Assembly (NCBI RefSeq): GCF_004116955.1
Contig: NZ_CP026362.1
Coordinates: 1,094,501-1,158,500 of the forward strand
Direction of reading: 5' to 3'
Source: Bacillus vallismortis
GTDB taxonomy: Bacteria; Bacillota; Bacilli; Bacillales; Bacillaceae
Length of the DNA: 64,000 nt
How positions within the stretch are numbered: the first letter of the stretch is position 1; every line of letters begins with the position of its first letter. The notes beneath the pieces are model-generated. The model made no database searches and was not told where the DNA came from. It saw only the letters and a list, made by a program, of their open reading frames with translations. This document shows positions 62,920 to 64,000 of this stretch, in pieces. The translations under genes were made by a program, and so were the position numbers.

Positions 62920-64000
62920 AGCATACTTCAAAAACCGTGTCGGGATGGGAACAAGCTACGATGTAGGGGTTCGCAAGCTCACCATTTTAGACAAAGAAAT
63001 TCATCTTTACTATCTGAATGGATTATGTGATACGGCCTTTATCATTCATTTAATGCGAGAGCTCGTAGCCATTAACAATCGTGATGAGGACCCGGATCAG
63101 CTGGTTGATATTGTCGAAAACAGGCTTCTTAACGCCCAGGTCGAAAAAGTAAAAACGCTGGATGAAACGACTGACCAGGTGCTGTCCGGATTAGTCGCAG
63201 TCATTGTTGAAGACACAGGCTTCGCGTTTATTATTGATGTCAGAAGCTATCCGGGCAGAAATCCGGAAGAACCTGATACGGAAAAGGTGGTCAGGGGAGC
63301 AAGAGACGGATTTGTTGAAAATATCGTCGTCAATACAGCCCTTCTCAGAAGGCGGATCAGAGACGAACGGCTTCGCATCAAGATGACAAAGGTCGGCGAG
63401 CGATCTAAAACGGATATGAGCATTATTTATATAGAAGATATTGCAGATCCAGATCTGGTTGACATCGTGGAGAAAGAAATTGCTGCCATTGACGTTGACG
63501 GCTTAACGATGGCTGACAAAACAGTAGAGGAATTCATCATTAAACAAGGCTACAACCCGTATCCGCTCGTCCGCTATACGGAAAGACCCGATGTGGCTGC
63601 CAACCACGTGCTTGAAGGCCATGTCGTCATCATGGTTGATACATCGCCGAGTGTGATTATCACACCGACGACTTTATTTCACCATGTCCAGCATGCTGAA
63701 GAGTACAGGCAAGCGCCTGCGGTCGGTACTTTTTTACGATGGGTAAGATTTATCGGCATCATTGCATCCACTCTCCTTCTCCCGATCTGGTTTCTCTTTG
63801 TGCTGCAGCCGGATCTTTTGCCAGAGAATATGAAATTTATCGGTTTAAATAAAGATACGCATATCCCGATCATCCTGCAAATATTCTTAGCTGACTTAGG
63901 AATCGAGTTTCTCAGAATGGCGGCCATTCATACACCGACAGCTCTGTCGACAGCAATGGGTATCATCGCTGCTGTGCTGATCGGACAAATTGCTATTGAA
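62864..64000 (+). CDS. spoVAF: Stage V sporulation protein AF, GerA-family membrane protein (partial, runs off the window)
   Basis: From ATG 62864 (AAAGGAGCGGG upstream) the frame stays open to the window end: 379 codons of about 490 expected. The N-terminal two-thirds are hydrophilic ([29 protein letters not shown], a GerA-family signature), and membrane segments begin near residue 290 ([19 protein letters not shown]). It is related to the A subunit of GerA-type germinant receptors. It overlaps spoVAEA by 56 bases in another frame. Confidence 0.92.
   Translation, partial: MPDQKQEKIKVYRNPDKNEAYFKNRVGMGTSYDVGVRKLTILDKEIHLYYLNGLCDTAFIIHLMRELVAINNRDEDPDQLVDIVENRLLNAQVEKVKTLDETTDQVLSGLVAVIVEDTGFAFIIDVRSYPGRNPEEPDTEKVVRGARDGFVENIVVNTALLRRRIRDERLRIKMTKVGERSKTDMSIIYIEDIADPDLVDIVEKEIAAIDVDGLTMADKTVEEFIIKQGYNPYPLVRYTERPDVAANHVLEGHVVIMVDTSPSVIITPTTLFHHVQHAEEYRQAPAVGTFLRWVRFIGIIASTLLLPIWFLFVLQPDLLPENMKFIGLNKDTHIPIILQIFLADLGIEFLRMAAIHTPTALSTAMGIIAAVLIGQIAIE

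Noticed and set aside
1..64000. rRNA or tRNA genes
   Set aside because: No cloverleaf with a conserved GTTCRANNC loop or rRNA segment was noticed on either strand; a covariance search would settle this.

Overview
The window is a contiguous stretch of a Bacillus chromosome, almost certainly Bacillus subtilis or a very close relative of it. Gene content and order (bkd - bmr - brxB - artPQR - ... - zwf - rnz - namA - proI - coaA - polY2 - nudF - ansRAB - mleNA - spoIIM - fur - xerD - drm - pupG - dacF - spoIIA - spoVA) follow the classic B. subtilis layout. Protein lengths and diagnostic small genes (mifM, mciZ, yqzH, yqzK) agree. This comparison is from memory; no alignment was run. I see no rRNA, tRNA, IS element, prophage or CRISPR array.

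Layout. 0-2.5 kb: end of the branched-chain 2-oxo acid dehydrogenase operon (bkdAA', bkdAB, bkdB). 2.5-5.6 kb, minus strand: multidrug efflux locus bmrU-bmr-bmrR. 5.7-8.7 kb: bacilliredoxin brxB and the arginine ABC transporter artPQR. 8.7-14.4 kb: an aromatic-acid-exporter-like protein, an L,D-transpeptidase, a 30-residue Prli42-like membrane peptide, a methylmalonyl-CoA epimerase/carboxyltransferase pair, an M20 peptidase and yqjF. 14.5-15.7 kb: the translation-arrest sensor mifM and its target yidC2. 15.7-21.5 kb: polY1, gndA, zwf, rnz and an intact zinc-independent L33 gene behind a Zur box. 21.5-33.5 kb: redox, amino-acid and CoA metabolism (namA, yqjN, T-box-controlled proI, dsdA, coaA) and an MFS exporter. 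33.5-37.7 kb: LexA-controlled polY2-yolD and a run of small acetyltransferase, monooxygenase and IscA-like genes.

37.7-41.1 kb is the part that looks least like the standard chromosome. It holds a decayed glucosaminidase fragment, then a perfect 7-bp inverted repeat over the promoter of a three-gene cassette. The cassette encodes an XRE-type regulator with a YkvA-like hydrophobic tail and two overlapping SEDS (FtsW/RodA/SpoVE) glycosyltransferase genes. As I recall, B. subtilis 168 runs directly from yqkC to yqkD here. This is my best candidate for an undescribed system.

41.1-53 kb: yqkD, yqkE, yqkF, mciZ, nudF, an endonuclease Q-like gene, ansR/ansAB, mleN-mleA, spoIIM, PerR-boxed fur. 53-64 kb: xerD, nucleoside salvage (drm-pupG), then the sporulation block dacF-spoIIAA-AB-AC and spoVAA-AF, with spoVAF cut by the window end. 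Sporulation control is readable in sequence: candidate sigma-H/Spo0A sites before spoIIA, a sigma-F site before dacF, a sigma-G site before spoVA and a sigma-E site before spoIIM. Together the region carries central metabolism, stress and metal regulation, translesion polymerases and a large share of the forespore programme.
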